From: Tyto alba
Lineage: Eukaryota > Chordata > Aves > Strigiformes > Tytonidae
Assembly (NCBI RefSeq): GCF_018691265.1
Contig: NW_024881321.1
Span: 19,755,698-19,819,697, forward strand
DNA: 64,000 nucleotides
Direction: 5' to 3'
Both the position numbers and the translations under genes were made by a program. This document shows positions 26,038 to 38,800 of this stretch, piece by piece (positions within the stretch are counted from its first letter, which is position 1; each line of letters opens with the position of its first letter). The notes under the pieces were generated by a model. The model did no database searches. It saw only the letters and a list, made by a program, of their open reading frames with translations, and was not told the DNA's origin.

Positions 26038-26073
26038 ATGGATCACCACCAGCCCGCCAGCCGCTACCGAGTG
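26038..26073 (+). CDS. NDFIP2: NDFIP2 coding exon 1 (start codon)
   Basis: The exon encodes MDHHQPASRYRV, residues 1-12, which corresponds to the conserved MDHHQP...RYQV start of the shorter vertebrate NDFIP2 form. The start sits in a good Kozak context (A at -3, G at +4: GCCAGGATGG). The donor is GTG|GTGAGT, phase 0, and joins exon 2 (LHNEDD) about 19 kb downstream. NDFIP2 is an endosome/Golgi membrane adaptor that recruits and activates NEDD4-family HECT ubiquitin ligases such as NEDD4, ITCH and NEDD4L. The same frame is open upstream to an ATG at 25741, so an N-terminally longer product as in mammals is possible, but I see no clear similarity in that part. I chose the inner start for its conservation and context. 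Confidence 0.9.
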
Positions 26074-26669
26074 GTGAGTACGGCGTCCCCGGCGAGGCCC
26101 CGCTTCGCCTCACTCTCCTCCCCCCCCCCGCCTCGTCGAGTCGGGGCGAAGCGGGGGAGGGGCGACTCAGGGGCGTTTACTCCCCCCCCTTCCCCCCCGC
26201 CCCTCCCCCCCATTTTTCCACCGCGAGTCCCAGCTCCCACGCGTGGGGGTCTGGCAGGGACCGCCTGGCGCTTCTCCAGCGCCGGGGAGGCGCTGACAGC
26301 CGGACCTTCCCCGGGAGGAACCCCCAGCCCCCCTGCCGCCCGGCTCTGAGGGGAGCGGCCGGTCGGGCTCGGCCGCGCTGCCGGCCTGCACGGGAAACCG
26401 GCTTTGCCCGGCCCCCCCCCCCCCCCCTTCCCCCTCCCTCCGGCTCCCCCGCAGCTGTTGGTCGCGGTCGGGGGGCGGCGGGTTTTCCCCCCGCCGGTGA
26501 GGGGGTGGCGGGCGGGAGCGGGACAGCGGTTCACCCCTGCCGCGCCGCGGCGTGAGGGAGGAGGGTAGGGTTGGTTATCCCTCGTCCCTACGTGTCTGGG
26601 AGCGAAGCGGCGTTTTTGCTCTGAAACCTCGTTATTTTTAATGGCTCGTCGCTGGGGATGAAGTGTAAT

Positions 26670-26845
26670 GCCTGTGTGTGTGTGTGTACTGTCGTCTGTA
26701 AGCCAGTGTACGTGTGTGTACACGCACACGTGTACGCTGGCTTACTGAAGATCAGGCGCAGGGGACTGTAAGGCTGACTGACCTTCAGTAAGCCGCCGTG
26801 CGTGTGTGCGAGCGCACGCACAGGCACACACGAGCACACTGTCTC
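26670..26845. repeat. Nested inverted repeats in alternating purine-pyrimidine DNA
   Basis: Three inverted repeats lie in a row. Arms 26698-26718 (GTAAGCCAG...) and 26725-26745 (...CTGGCTTAC) pair over 21 bp with two or three mismatches around a 6-base loop. GGCTTACTGAAG (26739-26750) is perfectly complementary to CTTCAGTAAGCC (26783-26794). GTGCGTG (26798-26804) pairs with CACGCAC (26815-26821). The stems and loops are mostly TG, CA, CG and GT steps, which favour Z-DNA and cruciforms. The location is just inside intron 1 at the edge of the CpG island. Confidence 0.85.
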
Positions 26846-29800
26846 AGTAAGGAACAGTCTGCAGCGCTTTGCAGCTCGTTGAGTCCGATTTGAATGTCCA
26901 TTCTTTCCTTCCTGCACTTCCCTACAGAAATAATCGTTGGGGCTGCAAAGATTTGCCTCCTGCCCGAATTGATTGCGCTGCTTGTTTCTCACAGTCATTA
27001 TTAGTTTAATGTCAGTTATATTAACCTTGTGTCATTAGCTTAATGTCGATTATACTCAAAATACATAAGCTGTTCTGATTGTTGGTTGCAAAAATGACTA
27101 AGGTGCAGCCAGTCTCCTCCAAAATTACAATTTTGTCCTTCAGTTCCTTCTACTTCGTGGCTTTGCTGTGTATCTAAGGGTATACTATAGAAGTCAGAAA
27201 TCTTCGCTACTGTCTATAATTCAAAGTTCTATTGCAATCTTTTAGGTAAATACTGAATTATTTATCTTAGTGTTTGTGTTTTACAGCTTGACCAGTGAAA
27301 ACAATGTACACAAAAGTAATCACATTTACTTCAGTGCGTATGTAGAACTAAACACTGATACTTATATTCAGATCGTTCCTAGGTTACGATCTAGAAAGAA
27401 GTAATAGGAAAACCCTCGTGATAGGTTTAAGATATATATTTTAATAGTATTACAGTGTGGGGAATTTCCGCGTGCTTTTGGATGATTATATACTGGGATT
27501 GTCATATATCTGACGAACACACCTAGCACCCTGGCACTTCTCAGGAGTGACCTATGCCTTAAGGGCGCTACTCGGTCACCAAGTGCTTTATGGGTCAGTG
27601 CTTTCTAGCACGCTTCTTTTCCTGTGCCACGCTGCCATAACTTGGAATCAGCAGAAGTCCTAAAGTCATTCCTCCTCCTTTGCAATAGAGAACAAAAATG
27701 CTGTCAAAGCGTTTTCTTCAGAGCCTGCAAGCACTGTCTTTCCTGAGGCCTGAAGTAACCTGGGTATATTTTAAAAGACCTTAAAAGTGTATGCTATTAA
27801 GCTTCAGACAAATCGAAGGGAAATTTTAATTCCATTAATCAAAGGAGCAGAAAAGAACACGGTAAAATGGAACAAAGAAATAATTTGCCTCTAAGTTTTT
27901 TGTGTTACATTTGATTAGGAACTTCCAGAGATCGTGCTGGTGCTCAAGTTTGGGTAAACGCTCTTTGGTGCGGCCTTCCAGAAGGGCTAATCGTAATATT
28001 CAACAGCAGGAGTTGGCCTACTCAATTCCGCATGTATATTAAACTTTATGGTCACTGAATTTCATTATGGAAGTGTTCTCTGAAGCCTTCACAATTACAG
28101 CACTTTAAGTTCCACTGAATTTGTTGTAAGTCACAATGAAAGTGTTCTCTTAATCTCTGATGTGTTCCGGAGTTTAAGAATGACGTTACTGATTACTGTT
28201 CCATAGGAAAGAGCATGTTGTTTTATCTTCTTTCTGTTACATCTGACTGCTAGACATTGAGATTTTTGTTATGTTATTTACTTATTGTGTTGGGTCAGAG
28301 AATGGAAGGAACAAGGCAATTGCAGATATACTTAATTAGCACCTGATTATTCAAGCATGTGATCTTAAGTGTTATGATGTATTTGCTTACATAAGGGCTG
28401 TGATAGGTAGTGAGCAATAGATTACTGCAGATTTTATGGTTGTGTCCTATTTTTTAAGGACAAAATATAGAAGAAAAATACGACTTCACATGGTTAATAC
28501 TGCACTAGTTTTGTCAATGTCTCTCACTCCCTATTGCTAAGCTTATGAAATCTGACCAGTTCTGCTGTGCTTACTGTATGTCTTTCCTCCCTCCTCCCCC
28601 TGCCTCCCTCCCACCCCCGCATGAATAATAGCAAACACTTTTTTTTCAATTGAACCCATTCTGCCTTCTGACTGATCTGTTTTGCTCCGATCAGGACAAG
28701 TTCTCTTCTAAATAGAAAGAATTATAGGCGTACATTACTATAGAAAGAATTACTGACTTGCATTTCTGTTCCTGGCAGCGACAGTAGTACTTTAGTAAAG
28801 TTGAAGGAGCTATCTCACAGCTGCCTCTTTATTTGTGGTTTCTTCAAGTAAATTAAACTAAAAGACTTTAGGAATGGCAGGCAATTTAGATTCGAGCTTT
28901 AGCACAAGCCAGTTTTATGACTTTTTATGAAACACAAAATGTCTGATCACAAAGCTAATCCTCAGCTTCTCTTGTTTTTTATATGTAAGAAGTAGCACTA
29001 AAGCTTTGTTCTGCATCTTATTCTTTCTTGTGTGTTTGTGTTTTATTAAAAAAGCAGTTTAAAAATGTTCAAACCCAGCAACTTAAAAAAGCTGGTACTT
29101 GTAATTGCAGCAAAGTAAGTGTTGTGAGCAAAGAGCAGGCGGTACATCAGCATTACATAACTATCTGCTGCGGGCATGTGTGATTTGTATTTCTTTCTGC
29201 CCCTTCTTTTTTTGTCCTGTCTTCATAGGGCAAAAAGACAACTAATTGATGGGTAAGAATTTGTCATGCTTCCCTGCAGGAACATGACATCAGAAGTAAA
29301 TTAGCCAACCTTTGTTGTCTTGCTTTACTTCCTTTTTTTTCCCTTAGTCACTTGCATGCTGCAATCTTGTTGGTAAACGTGTCTTAAATTTTACATTCAT
29401 TACAGGTACAGTCAGTTCAGTTGTGTTGTTTCCTTACTGTTGTATTTTTTTATTTTTCTTCCCCTGTTCTGCTTATTGTTGGGTAAGGGAACCGAGACAT
29501 CAACTTTAGGAAAATTAAAATAAAAATTCTTCACTGGTCATTCCTCTGATTCTTTTTACTTTGTATCTCATCTGACCTTAATTTGTGCATTACTATCTTG
29601 TCTGAAATGTCTGTTCCTAATCCAGTTTGTTTGCAAAAAAAGCGATTTGAATGATGCTCGTGAATCTATACTGAAACAAAGAAAAAGAAATGCAGCCGTT
29701 TTCTGCAGTGCATAAAACTGGGTGAGCAGCTAAGTATTAAAGCTTGAGATTGCCTTTTTTTCCCATGAAATGTCATTTTCCAGATAACTGAGACATGAGG

Positions 29801-32800
29801 GAAGACCTCACATACATATGAGTGATTTAGGCACAGAAATCCCATTCAAGGGTACAGGATTTACCTGCTGAACTACTTAAGAATTATAATCAATTTGCTG
29901 CTTCCCGCCCCAGTCTTTCTGGATTAAAGCTCTGGGTTACCAATCTCGAGTCAGGCAGCCATCAGTCTTTGACTTACAGAGTGGTCAGAGCTTGATAGGT
30001 AAGTGGTAAAATGAGTAGGTAGAAAACTGGGACAGCTGGAGCCAAAAGCAGCAGTCCCCATGCATGTCAGTGTAGCACCTGGCTTTGGTGGGGCTTGTAA
30101 GTGATGTGAGACTCTTGAGACATCAGCCTGATATGGTACAGGACTATACAGGGATAAAGAAATTGTGATTTTGAAAAGGTGTGTGAATGTAAGTTGTGTG
30201 TGCTTTTTAGAAACAGGGTTAAGAGATGAAAGTTGTTATTGTGAACACTTTATTCCAATCCATTTGCCTCTGTAAAGCTATTTGTTGTGAATAGTTTACA
30301 ATTATCTTGGATAAGGCTTATTTTTTTTGTTTCTCAACTCCACTGTCATTGGCTCTTTACTCTCACAATGTTTTCTGGTTAAAAACGTTAATCAAAGTCA
30401 GGTTGTCTTTGTAGGTCTCAAACACACGTAAATCAACCTACACAGGAAATGTGCACAAAGAAAAATCTCTTCCTCCTTCCTTTCTTTTCATGGGACTGAG
30501 CGTAATAGTGATTGGCAAATAAAAACCCAAATATTATTTATTCTACACCTTTGATGTAAGACCCCTATCTTACATCTAGCATATTTTCTATAGTATTTAT
30601 TGTCTTTGGAGAACTCTTACATAATTGGTGTTACTGAACAGATCGAGCTAGCTTACATTAGGGAAATTCTGTTACTTTCCACACATCTTGTGGTGATGTC
30701 GTAACTGGAAGATAAAAAACTGCATCTAGGAGCCTATGTTTATAATACTGAAAAATATTGAATGAATATGCATTAAGTGATGAGCGTTACTGTTGCTTGC
30801 TTTTGACAGTTGCACCGATATTTTTAGTGATGTGAACCTCTTAATCATTGAAGATAAAATTTTTCGATGCGCTGGCTTTTTGCATGTAGAACACCTAGCA
30901 TAGACCTTTAGTAGTTTAGAAGGGCAAATGAGGATCTTCTGAAATGAGGTGAATGACACTTTCAAACAATGGGCTGTCCTTGCATCTTAATTGTTTTCTG
31001 GAATAGTAATAAACTTTTGAGATTTCAAATTTATTTCTGTAACATTTTTACCTGTGACAAATGTGTCTTAAACATAATGGGCTTTTCTTGAAAGAACAAC
31101 TTTAATATTTATAAATATTTTTTCCTGTTTTTTATGAAGAAACATGCCACAAATGAAGAACAAAAATTATAAATGTTGAGGTATGTTTGTAGATACAGTA
31201 GTGATGCAGCTAATGCTTAAGAAGTAACATACTTTACATTGTTTCCACTTTTTAGTTAAGTTTCTAAATACTTCTGAACAAGGGGATAAATATTTTATAT
31301 TTTGTATATGAAACCTTTTATATCTTTTATATGAACAAGGGAATAAATCTCAAATCCTTTTCTATGTTTCTTCTAAGACAAGGCGATGAGTTACCAGGCA
31401 GGTACAGTCCTTTCTGTCTAGTCCCCTTTGTAAGTTTAAAGTGAGATGGTTTAACTTTGTGTATTGCCATCAGTCTGGTTTTTGGATTTCTTCTGGAGGG
31501 CCACAGATGCAACACTGAGCTCTGCAACTGATTCACGAGAAGAAACACTGGGTCGCTGGTACAGCAGGAGTAACAGCAGTTACAGTAGCTTTCTGGTTCT
31601 TTATGTGGGCACAGGTTGGGGCACATAGGCAGTTTACTTTCTTTTTGGCATGAGCACAGAGGGACATAAGGTAGTTTGTGCACAAATTGGTTTAGTTATA
31701 TAAGGCACCAGTTTTACTGTACTGAACAAAATAAGATATATATTAAAAACCAGGAAAATGTACCTGGGTTGCTGCACTCAGGTTTTTCTCCAAAGGTCTT
31801 GGTAGGCCAAAACTTAAGGTTGAGCCTGCACAAGAGTTATGCAGGAGGAGAGAGTAGGAACAGGACTACCCTTTCTGGTGTCAGCAAGCTGTTGGCCTGG
31901 CTGAGCCTACCTTGTAAAACTGTGGGAGTTTTAGGTTCCTGAAAGACGTACAAAACCAAAAGAAAGATGTACCTGATCTGTGTGGTGACACTAAGTCATG
32001 TAATGTAAAAGGACAGCTTCAGGCTGTGGCATGCATACATGCCACATTTAGTAAGTCTTCTAATCCTATTAAAAAAGGCAGGCATTCAGTAACAGGAATA
32101 AAATGCCTTCAAATAGCAGGGTTCTCAGCAGAAGTCAGCTGTGATATGTATGGTTGAGCTAGATGTTCTTTTCATACTGCTGTAAAAAAGAGAAACTCTA
32201 AGCACTCTCTCAGCTTGTTCGTATCTGAAAAATGTAGTAGGAACCACATCAAGATAATCACATAAATCAAGTGCTAGGTTAATACAAAATGTTAGTAGCA
32301 GTCTTCTAGCTGGGGAAAATTAGGTACTTTTGACAAATGGCTAATTCTAGGCTTATTTTGAAACTTTCTTCCCAGTGAAAGTGTTGACGAAATGAGGAAG
32401 ATGTGGCAACTGGTAATGTCATCACATGTAACTTTGTGAGACCTCAGTGCTCAGTTTACAGTTGTAGATTTGAATGGTGTGTTGAGTTTCATAGCCTCAA
32501 GCTTCCTTCTAGACTTCAGGTGTGTCAGCTATTTTGGGAAGAGGGATGAACAAATGGATGTATACCAGTACACCCACATTAGGCAAGCCATTTTCAAATG
32601 GAGAAGAAAAGTAATCTTAAGAGATTCTGAGTAAAAAAGAATGAAAAAAATGGCAACTTGTTAGGTTGGAGAGGCACTGCCAACTCTTCCTACTGAAACT
32701 GAGCTATTGCACAGCCAAGACTGTGGGGCTGAGCTGCCTCAGGCTTAGGTCTCCCACTTCCTGGACAAGTACTGTCACAGCTAGCTGGTTTTAGTAAAAT

Positions 32801-35800
32801 GGGCACCCCCTTCTCCAGCTGTGTTTTTAATGACAATGACTAACAACTTCTGTTTTGTGCTGAAGTCATTTCAGACTTGCACAGCCAGCGCTCACATATT
32901 GGGATGTGGATGCCTTACAGCTTTGAGATTTACAGCGAAAGTGGAAAATATATTTCCATTTTAACATTTAACTGCTTATTCCACTTAAGCATTGTTTCCA
33001 TTACCGTAGGCTAAGATTAGCCTAAAATGGATATAGTCTAATTTACTCCTCAATCATTCTACAGCCAAAATGTTAGGGTTGGGAGGGTGACTTAATACCT
33101 ACCCATGGCTGTGCCTCCTCTGACTGTTTGGAATGGACAGATTGATTTAGAAAACAAGCCTCCAAACTTTGAGTGGTGTAGACACAGCAAAATCTGATCA
33201 ATAACTTATATATTACTTTATTCCTGTTGGTAGTCCTGTTTTTCTTGAGTTACTGTTCAAGGTGCTTGGCAGAGATTTCTCATCTTTTTTCTTGTAAAAT
33301 TTGGCTTTCCAGTAAAACAATTAAAGAAGAATTTTGGTCTCCAACAGTTGTGTGGTAACTTAACATATTCACAAACATCATTTGTCCATTTTAGCTTTGA
33401 ACACTGTTTTGCCTTTTGACAATAATCCCGTTAATGTTGACTGATGATTGTTGTAGGAGAGGTCAGAATCATGTCCTTGGTAAAGATGTATATGTAGTTT
33501 GAATTATTGAATGTGGTTTTGCTTTTCTCTCATTAATCTGAAAAGGTTATTTAGGGCAGCCTTAGGGAGAGATTATTGACAAGCGGATGCTTACCGTATC
33601 AGTTATCTCCTTGTTGCAGAAAATAAGGTGATTTGGGGGGGTGTTTTGTTTTGTTTTGCTTTGCCTTTTTTTTTTTTTTTTTTTTGTAAAGTAGCACAAG
33701 CTCATGTTTAGGAATTGCTTTGGTGTAATGGTTAGTGTAGTTAACACTTGACATCTTTGAGGAGGGAGTGATGCCTTTGGTAAAGCATGAGAGTCCTGGG
33801 TGATACTGAGGCCAATTGTCCGTTTTGATCATGGTACTTTGAATCAATTCTCACATTTTGGAATTTAAGGGAAATAGTACTTAAAGGTATTTTTAAGGAA
33901 TGTACTCAGGCATTAAGACTCTTAATTGAAACTCCAGAGTTGTGGTCACAAAATTGATTTGCATCAAATGCATAGAATAAATGATTAGGAAAAAGACTTA
34001 CACAAGCTCTTTACTCTTAAAAACCTGTTCCAAATTCTAAAATGAGAGTGCATAATTCAAACAAGCAAGCAAGCCACTAAAGCCTTGCAGTGCTGGGCCA
34101 GAGCTCATGATGAGCAGTGCAGCCTGTGTTCCTTTCTCATGTACCATAAAGTCTGCTATATTTATTTATTTTAAGATTACTCCCTATGGTTTAGATGCAG
34201 CACTAGTTCGGTCATCTGTTCTCTTCCAAAATGGTGAGTTTCCCGGACTGCTGCTTTTTTTTTTCATTTTTTGTTTGGTTGGTTTTGTTTAGCTGACTTA
34301 TAATAAAACAACTTGCTGGAAAGTGCTTGCTTCCAGATGTATGTATCATCTGTCTAGCAACTGAGAGGTCCAGAGAATTGTCCTTTGGGACACATAATAT
34401 GTAGGTTTGCTTTAAAATGCTTAGTCGACACTCTTTAACCCTTTAACAGTAGGGTTGAAAAAAACTCAATACTATCTGTTGAGACACAAACGTGCATTCT
34501 TTAAAGAAATAGCCTTTAATGTTCATTGTTTTGTGAGTTGTGTTTCTCTTTGCTACTATTAAAGCTGTGAGTCCCACAGTGGATGGACTCTTCAGTAGAG
34601 CCTGTTCTTCTACATACAATGCACAGTAAGTGTGTTTAGCTGGTGTTGTGTATGTGTGTGGTTTTTTTAAACTGTTGAAATTTCCATCTGTATTATCATT
34701 GTAAATTGAGAAGCTTGAGTACTTCATTTCCTGTTACTAAGAAAATGAGTTATGATCAAAAAGTCAGGCACGATTTACTTGCTAATAAGAATAGTCAGTG
34801 TTTGCTCTTATTGATTAATAATATCCCCTGATTTATAATTTATTTATTTACTTACTTCATTTTGGGCTACTCTGTACTGTGTAGGAAATTGTTGTGCTTG
34901 GCTAGATTTATTCAAATACACAAGCGATAAAACCTCTGTGGTGTCAATCAAGTTGAGATATTTGAAGTTTTTCTTAGAGTTTTCCTGCAGAATTTTCAAG
35001 GATACTTAACTTACTTGTGATATAGGAGACACAAACTTGAGTCCTTTTTTTCTTACTTATCTCAAGTCAGGGACTTAAGGTAAAGCTGTACGCTGCTTCT
35101 GCAGTTCAGTTTTCATGATACTTTTCCAGGAAGAAACTTATCTTTTTCTTTATCCCTCCCCTTGTAAAATGAATTTGCTGGTTTTGGTGTCCTCCTGCCT
35201 TGTCTTCGTTAGGAAGCTTTGTGTGTGAGCCTTCCTACTGTAGCTAGGCCTTTAAGGGAAACATGCATAATATAGTTAGAGAAATATTTATCTTTTTCAA
35301 TCAATATGAAATTTTTCAGCCTAAAATTTTCACTCTGTAATGGAAGCTGGAACTAACTGTTGAGTATTGCATTTGCTCTTGGTGACAGCCCTGTCCATTT
35401 CCTAATTTTACAGGCTTTCCTATTCCTGTACTTTTACAGTTTACATGTTTTGTTATATTCTGTGTGACTGTAGAGTGACGGGGATCTACTTCCTGTACTG
35501 ATTTGATAAAGTTGCTGGTAACTAAGGTCATGACCTTTTGACTTGCAGTTGTTGGAGCTGCCACTGATGGCTTGCCAAAGCTGTGGGTTAGTGGTAGCTG
35601 CCAGCAAATCCTGATGAAACATTGTCCGTCATCAGGGAAGATAGTGAGAATGAACAGGAAGCATCATTGTATGAAACCTGGGACCGGACCACATGTTGGG
35701 TGCTGAAATGAAGTTTTGGTTTCTCACGAGAGGAGCCTAGAGGAGCTACAGAAGGTAGAGGGAAGCAGACTTCTTAAACGTGATGTATGAAACAGGTGGT

Positions 35801-38800
35801 GGGAGTTGGAAGGGATCACCGGTTACAAAGTCATCAGAGCATTGGATAAAGCAGTTGTGGAGTTGTTATTCACCAAATTGTGCAATGTTAAAACAGGAGA
35901 GCACTCACTGAAGTTTGGTTTAGATCATGGAAAAGAAACTGCACCAAGGAGATGCGAACATACGTAGTTTGTTAATACACAGATGTTAAGATCGTTGGGG
36001 TAGATAGTAATAGCAGTTGAAAGAACACAATTTCACACACATCACATCCATAAGAGATGCAAATGGAATAGACAGAGATGTACACTTTACCAGTCATAAC
36101 AGCTGTGAATGTTGGGAGAGTCTGAGGAAGCTGGATGGCAAATAAGTGGCTAAGGCTCACGTGCTGTCCATGTATCTCCTGATGATTGTGTTGGAGACAG
36201 AACACTTGCTTAGACTGACTGCTGGTCTCAGTAACATACTTCTGTTTTATTAATGGGGCTCTTCTAACAAGAAAGCATTCGAGGATGAGAGCCTCATTTT
36301 GCACTTTGTTTATAGAGGTTAAACCAGTTCCTCAAGCTGTTCTTGAGTAACCATTTGACAAACAGAAGGCTACATGGTAATCTTTTCAGTAATTTATGAA
36401 TCCTAGAGTAGATCAGAGTTGCAATACCTCATTGTGTACAAGCTTTAGAGTAAGCTTTTCCCAACTTCTTCTTCTAGAAATATTTTTTTATACTTGTGCT
36501 TGAAGATTTGAAAAATGTTGGTCCCAGCCATAGTCTTTATTAGTATTAGAGAAATCAGGTTTTTGTTGGCAAATTTCACAACTCCTATAATGATGCAATA
36601 GGAAAAACTCTTGGAAACTATGCCTGATTTATAATTTTGCAATAAATATGAAGCATGCATCTGTTTGGATCATACCAAAATCCCAGCACTCAGAATTACT
36701 TCTGAATAATTCTTCAGTCAAGAAAAAAACTAAAAAAATAAATGAAGAGAAATGGATATATTTTAAAGGACAACACTACACTTCTAGTAGCGTTATTCCA
36801 GACTATTCTATCAGAATATTTACTTTTCTAAAACAGTTCATATATTGACACATGGTATGTTACTGCCCTTTTGCTGTTAATGTGGGGGAATAATGTCTTA
36901 GAATCCATAGGGAATGCATGCAAATGTGTATGTTGTGCTCTTAAATGTGTAATTATTTAAATCTGGATTATAAGCCACAAAAAATGAAAGAGCAAGTAAA
37001 ATATTATATGTAAAGTAGCCATTGCGATGGAGAAAGAGATACATATTTGTCTATATCTATACACACACATATTATATATATATAATTATTAATTTTTTTC
37101 CCTTCACAAAGTCCTGATCACCATTGTTGTGAGGCTTTTTTTTTCCCTCATGACATGCTTATAAGCTGCTTCAAAAAAAAAAATAACAAACTTGCACAAT
37201 CCAACATGTTAAAGATTCTAGTTAGAGAACTGACTAAAATGATTAACTATCACTTAAATGAAATGCACGTAAACCACTTTCACTTGATGTGGATCACTTT
37301 ATTTTTACATGAGGAGTCTCATTTTGGCAGAAGAGCTGTTCTATTGCAACATATCTTTTCAACAGCATTCAGTATCAATCTCTTTGGATTCTTTTTGGTA
37401 GAAGTTTGCCTCCAGAGGTTGTGGGTTTCCATGGTACCTAATCTTTATTTAGCAGATACACTTGGTATTTCTACACAGCTGTGGAATGGCAGCTATGGAC
37501 TTCTGTTCTTCTTTCCTGCTTCTAGTGCAGATTTTACAGCTTTGTCCTTCTAATATATGACCTTCTAATACTGTTGAAAACTTGTTGCAGAGATACATCA
37601 GGGGAAAAAACCCAAAACACTCCACTGTCCTGAAGGGCTATTGCTAGATGTGGGTATGTGATAGTTGGTGCTTGCCAAGTGATGGGATGGTAGGAAAAAA
37701 ATTGTGTGGATCTGTTCTGTGCAGTCAGTAATTCTGATCAGATTTGATCACTTAGTTTTAAATACATAAAAGCAAAAAGTAACTGAAAATTACTGGACTT
37801 CTGTGTTTTACTGGATTGTACTGAAGTGCCTTATAAAGTTAATTGCTTAGTACTTCAGTAGAGTATTTATTAATCTGAAGGCTCTCCAGTGTCTAGAGGA
37901 TGATATTTCTCTGGAGTGTTGTGGATGTGTCCAGGACTGTGTTTCAGGAGAGAGCGTGTTTGGTGCTGAACTGTAGATAGCTGCCTTCCTACTAGCTGGT
38001 CTGCATGGGTTCATGGTAGGTTGGTGTTACAACAGGAATTTAAAGAAAAAGGAGTGATGATGTTGTAAACTCTCTTACTGGTAGAGGATAAAAACTGATA
38101 CTGAGGAGAAAGCTAGTAAGTTGAAATACAGTGTGGTGGTTTCTTGGCGTGGTTTTTTTTTGTGTTTTTTTTTTTTTTTTCCTCAAGAATACTTGTATTT
38201 TACAAAATTGTGAAATGTTTTTCCGAGGCTGTTGTAAATATATGTTTTTCCTGATAAAAAAAATAAAATTAAAACATTTATTTTGCCAAAGGATTTATTG
38301 ATCTCTTCTGCTCTTATAATTCTTATCTAAGTGTAATACAGATTATTTGGTTTAGTTTTGATTGTTCAGTGGCTACCAGTGACCTAAATTAGAGCTGACT
38401 GATCTTAACACTTGAATGATGTTTATGGGTTAATGATATAGATTTTATGTTTTTTTTCTAAAAATAAAAAAGTAATAGTTGACAGTGTGAGGTGTTGAGA
38501 CTATTAGATGTCTCAACAGAGGTGGGTAAACAGAGGTCAGAGTTGCCTTTCAACATGAAGGATTTCCATAACAGGTTCAGAATTAAATTTTATTTCAGTA
38601 TTTCCTTTTGTTTGTTTTTTTTTTTTTTTCCCTTGAAAATCCCAAGATTAAAATTTTGCTATTTACAGATGAATAAAACTATTTTTAGACTACTACAGCT
38701 GAAAAAATGCAAAATGTGGTTACAAAACAAGCATTTAATACATAGCGTATATTTGTTCAAATGGAGTTATTTTTATGTAGGTAGAGAATTCTGCTTTCAA

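Larger units (their letters stand above)
25480..26600 (+). promoter_or_regulatory. NDFIP2: NDFIP2 CpG-island promoter and 5' region
   Basis: About 1.1 kb is strongly GC- and CpG-rich and surrounds the first coding exon, as expected for a broadly expressed TATA-less gene. Visible motifs are YY1-like AAGATGGCG (25520-25528) and AAGATGGCC (25694-25702), a perfect NRF1 palindrome GCGCATGCGC (25737-25746), a CRE-like TTGCGTCACGG (about 25778-25788), tandem GC boxes (25804-25828) and further GGGCGG copies at 25793-25798 and about 25872. No TATA box is seen. The transcription start is most likely between about 25500 and 25950; I cannot place it exactly. All long ORFs in this island, on both strands, are products of its base composition. 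Confidence 0.85.

Noticed and set aside
25359..26555. 398-codon ORF on the + strand across the promoter
   Set aside because: It lies in a CpG island with few stop codons, runs through the exon 1 splice donor in another frame than NDFIP2, and is low-complexity Arg/Gly/Pro/Ser with no domain.
25468..26729. ORFs of 193, 205 and 221 codons on the minus strand of the CpG island
   Set aside because: These are overlapping Pro/Arg/Gly-rich frames created by GC-rich composition; no known family and no splice structure.
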